Positions 61,672 to 64,000 of a stretch of 64,000 bases of DNA are shown here, in pieces. Source of the DNA: Jaminaea rosea (Eukaryota; Basidiomycota; Exobasidiomycetes; Microstromatales); assembly GCF_003144245.1 (NCBI RefSeq), contig NW_020289987.1, forward strand, positions 1 through 64,000, in the 5' to 3' direction. Both the position numbers and the translations under genes were made by a program. The stretch's first letter is position 1. Each line of letters begins with the position of its first letter. A model generated the notes under the pieces. It was not told where the DNA came from and ran no database searches. It saw nothing but the letters and a program-made list of their open reading frames with translations.

Positions 61672-64000
61672 ATGCCATCAAAGAGGACAAGGGCATCGCT
61701 CCCTACGCCTCCCTTGTCTTCTCATCACGACGACGACGGCGGCGGCGTCGCTGTCGTCGTTGCAAAGGGGGACCAAGGTGAGGAGGTGGATAGGGAGGAC
61801 ATCGTCCTACCGCCGCCGCCATCTGATGGTGAGGATGCGGATGGGAATCAGATAGATCCGCAATATCATCATGAGCATGATGACCAAGAAGGTGGTGATG
61901 ATACTCGGCACTACCACGATTCGGCTGACGATGGAGACCATCAGAACGGGGAGGAGCAGCCTCTTGTAAACGGACAGCCAGATACCGTACCAGAGGGTGA
62001 CCCCGAAGCCCAAGCAGATTCAGCAACAGCAGCAACATCAGCAATCGCGGACTCAGCGTCCCACGCAGAGGACAAAGAGCATCAACATCACTCCGACGAT
62101 GCGAATGAGCATGCATACATCCACGCAGACGTCAATGGTCACCATGAGGAGGGCGATGCAGGAGGCGAGGCCGAACCCTCAGGTGAAGGTGCCAACATTG
62201 AGCATCCACCTGCCGAAGAGGAAGAGGTCATTACCCACTACGCTCCAGACGACCCTGCACAATACATCCATGAAGGTGGCGACGAGGAGGGTAACGAAGC
62301 GCAACATCACGATGCCGGAGAGCACGCCGAGCCTACCGCCTTCGACTTCCTGCCCTTCTTTCCAAACGGCGCCCAAGACATGGAAAGGCTTGCCGAGGCC
62401 TGGCAAGAGCAGCAGCGCTTAGAGCAACAGGCGAGAGAACAAGCCGCCGCTGAGTCGACCGAGGATGGCGCCAAGAGTGAGCAGCAGGGTGAAGGCGACG
62501 ATGTCAAGCCACAAGCCAACGGCGATCACGTTGGCGACGCCGGCTTGCTACTTGGCATGGCATCAGAAGCGGGCGTCGATGGCATCAGCGCTACCACAGC
62601 AGAGCAGCTGCAGAGCGTTCTCTCCTACGCAGCAGTCTCTACCGCCCCGTCGTCCTACCCAGCAGTGGCCGGATCAAACCAAGCCGCAGCTGCCGCCGCA
62701 GCCGCTGCCGCTGCAGCTATCGGCCAAGCCGTCAGTCCCCAATCTGCTATCGCTGCAGCTCTCGCCGCTCAGCGAGGAGCTGGCCCGGCCTGGGACTATA
62801 GCCAACTTGCTCAGCAGTACTCTTCTGGCGCTTCGCCCTACTCCAACCCTTCGTACGCAGCCAGCGTCGCCGCATACAATGACCAGCAGTCGGCCAGCTC
62901 TGGTCATCATCAACAGCAGCAGCAGCAGCAGCATCAGCAGCAAGCGAGCTCGAGTAGCAGCAGCAATGTAGGCGCCAGCGGGAGCGGCACCGGGACCGGC
63001 AGCTCTTCCTCTCACCAGCACAGCCAAGGCCCACGAGAGCGTCGTGTCGGCTCGTCCAACAATCCTAATACCATCGGCGGGCACACGCATCGTCCCGGCT
63101 CAGGTCACGCCTTCTGCTCCGGCCCTCCCGTAGAGGGCACACCGTATCGTCGCTTCGTCTTCCCAATGGGCGCAGACGTCTCTGCTGGTCGCAAGAAGCA
63201 CGTCAAGTCCGCTCAGGACATGGCCGACACATTCCCCCTCGCTGAGCATCCCTGCGATCGTTGTGCCGGGTACGACAATCCGCTGCCTTGCTTCCATCAG
63301 GCGGGGAACAAGTGCGTGTATTGCAAATTCTTGAGCAAGCCCTGTAGCTTACAACCCGGTGGAACGAACAACAAAGAGAGGAGGGCGGAGGGGAGCGCAG
63401 GGAGTGTAGGCCTTCCGCCCGGGCAGGGTCAGTACGGATTCAAGGAAGAAGAGAATGGCGAGTACGGCGAAGATAGGCCAATGAAGAAGCGCAAGCGGGA
63501 GGATGGAGAGGGTGAGGAGGGAGGAATCATGGACGTGGACGACGTTATGCATGCCGAAGGGCACGACCAGCACGACCTCGCCCACCACGTCGGCGTAGAC
63601 CTGAGCGGCCTCGATATGAGCAGCGTCGTATCAGCCGACGAGGCGCAACGTGTTGCGCAGGAGCTGGCGGCTGCAGCGCATCAGCATCAAGAGCAGCTCG
63701 CTGCACAGGCCCAGGCTGCTCAGGCTATTCAGCAGGCGGCGGAGGCGCATCAGAGGGCGCAGGATGAGGCGGCAGCTGCGGCAGCCGCAGGCGACCATGG
63801 CGACTTCGTTCAGCATGATGCTGATCAGCAGCAGCAGCAGCAAGAGGGCGACGGCGAGGGGCAACATGATGAGGCAGGAGGCGAGGAGGAAGGTGGCGTC
63901 GCCATCGATGATGCGAATGCCATTGCAGCCGTCGAGCACTTGGCTGCGGTAGCTGCGGCTGAAGCGCAAGCGCAAGCGAGAGCAGAGGCAGAGGCAGAGG
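61672..64000 (+). CDS. Partial gene: acidic/Gln-rich protein with six-Cys zinc cluster
   Basis: An ATG at 61672 opens a frame of 776 codons with no stop before the window edge. The frame starts MPSKRTRASLPTPPLSSHHD. It has a Asp/Glu/His-rich first part, a short non-acidic FDFLPFFPNGAQDMERLAEAW near residue 225, polyalanine and polyglutamine stretches, and a compact Cys cluster with Cys at 528, 531, 540, 548, 551 and 558 (HPCDRCAGYDNPLPC ... KCVYCKFLSKPC). This fits C-x2-C-x8-C-x7-C-x2-C-x6-C, like a fungal Zn2Cys6 DNA-binding domain but with eight residues instead of six between Cys2 and Cys3. KKRKRE follows as a possible nuclear signal. Then come Ala/Gln/Glu repeats to the edge. A nuclear regulator is likely; DNA binding is inference. 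No intron is needed in the part seen. Confidence 0.8.
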   Translation, partial: MPSKRTRASLPTPPLSSHHDDDGGGVAVVVAKGDQGEEVDREDIVLPPPPSDGEDADGNQIDPQYHHEHDDQEGGDDTRHYHDSADDGDHQNGEEQPLVNGQPDTVPEGDPEAQADSATAATSAIADSASHAEDKEHQHHSDDANEHAYIHADVNGHHEEGDAGGEAEPSGEGANIEHPPAEEEEVITHYAPDDPAQYIHEGGDEEGNEAQHHDAGEHAEPTAFDFLPFFPNGAQDMERLAEAWQEQQRLEQQAREQAAAESTEDGAKSEQQGEGDDVKPQANGDHVGDAGLLLGMASEAGVDGISATTAEQLQSVLSYAAVSTAPSSYPAVAGSNQAAAAAAAAAAAAIGQAVSPQSAIAAALAAQRGAGPAWDYSQLAQQYSSGASPYSNPSYAASVAAYNDQQSASSGHHQQQQQQQHQQQASSSSSSNVGASGSGTGTGSSSSHQHSQGPRERRVGSSNNPNTIGGHTHRPGSGHAFCSGPPVEGTPYRRFVFPMGADVSAGRKKHVKSAQDMADTFPLAEHPCDRCAGYDNPLPCFHQAGNKCVYCKFLSKPCSLQPGGTNNKERRAEGSAGSVGLPPGQGQYGFKEEENGEYGEDRPMKKRKREDGEGEEGGIMDVDDVMHAEGHDQHDLAHHVGVDLSGLDMSSVVSADEAQRVAQELAAAAHQHQEQLAAQAQAAQAIQQAAEAHQRAQDEAAAAAAAGDHGDFVQHDADQQQQQQEGDGEGQHDEAGGEEEGGVAIDDANAIAAVEHLAAVAAAEAQAQARAEAEAE

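Noticed and set aside
1-64000. Transposons, LTR elements or viral remnants
   Set aside because: No reverse transcriptase, integrase, transposase or capsid-like frame, and no paired long terminal repeats were seen.
1-64000. tRNA, rRNA, snRNA genes and CRISPR arrays
   Set aside because: By eye I found no tRNA A/B box pair, U-RNA consensus or regularly spaced repeat array; a covariance-model search would settle this.

Overview
The window is nuclear DNA of a fungus: GC-rich, gene-dense, with short spliceosomal introns of about 60 to 170 bases. Donors are mostly GTGAGT/GTGAGC or GTAAGT, and acceptors are CAG or TAG. The gene set (TRK K+ transporter, IST2-type anoctamin, eisosome protein, Zn2Cys6 regulators, SSO-type syntaxin, UPF0658 Golgi protein), the strong GC bias and the homopolymer-rich proteins suggest a basidiomycete, probably Ustilaginomycotina. 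That placement is inference. I rebuilt 23 protein-coding genes by joining exons across splice sites and checking that the phases agree. Of these, 22 are complete and one runs off the right edge.

Layout. 0.6-10.1 kb: TRK potassium transporter (-), COX23-like CHCH protein (+), cytosolic aspartate aminotransferase (-) and class II DAHP synthase (-). 10.7-19.5 kb: IST2/TMEM16 anoctamin (+), a spacer with a 13-bp minisatellite and a 20-N gap, and a large Zn2Cys6 transcription factor (+). 19.8-34.1 kb is dominated by mRNA processing: THOC1 (-), SPF45 (+), a small Cys-rich protein with a PPAY motif (-), PRP16 (-) and PRP28 (+). 34.3-46.3 kb: a 1,884-residue coiled-coil protein (-), a queuosine-salvage (DUF2419) protein (+), an ALY/REF-like RRM protein (-), SKP1 (+) and UBA4/MOCS3 (-). 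47.1-57.4 kb: SSO-type syntaxin with a Gly/Tyr/Gln-rich head (+), PIL1-family eisosome protein (+), secreted GH114 hydrolase (-), YPT35-like PX protein (-) and UPF0658 Golgi membrane protein (+). 58.5-64.0 kb: SRF/MCM1-type MADS-box factor (+) and a regulator-like gene with an unusual six-cysteine cluster that is still open at the right edge (+).

Several neighbours share themes. THOC1, SPF45, PRP16, PRP28 and the ALY/REF-like protein all act on splicing or mRNA export. UBA4 and the DUF2419 protein both serve modification of the tRNA wobble base. SSO1 and the eisosome protein, like TRK and IST2 elsewhere in the window, act at the plasma membrane. Six pairs are divergent with short shared promoters, and six adjacent pairs are convergent with 86-319 bp between stop codons. 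I saw no transposon, viral remnant, rRNA, tRNA or CRISPR array that I could support.
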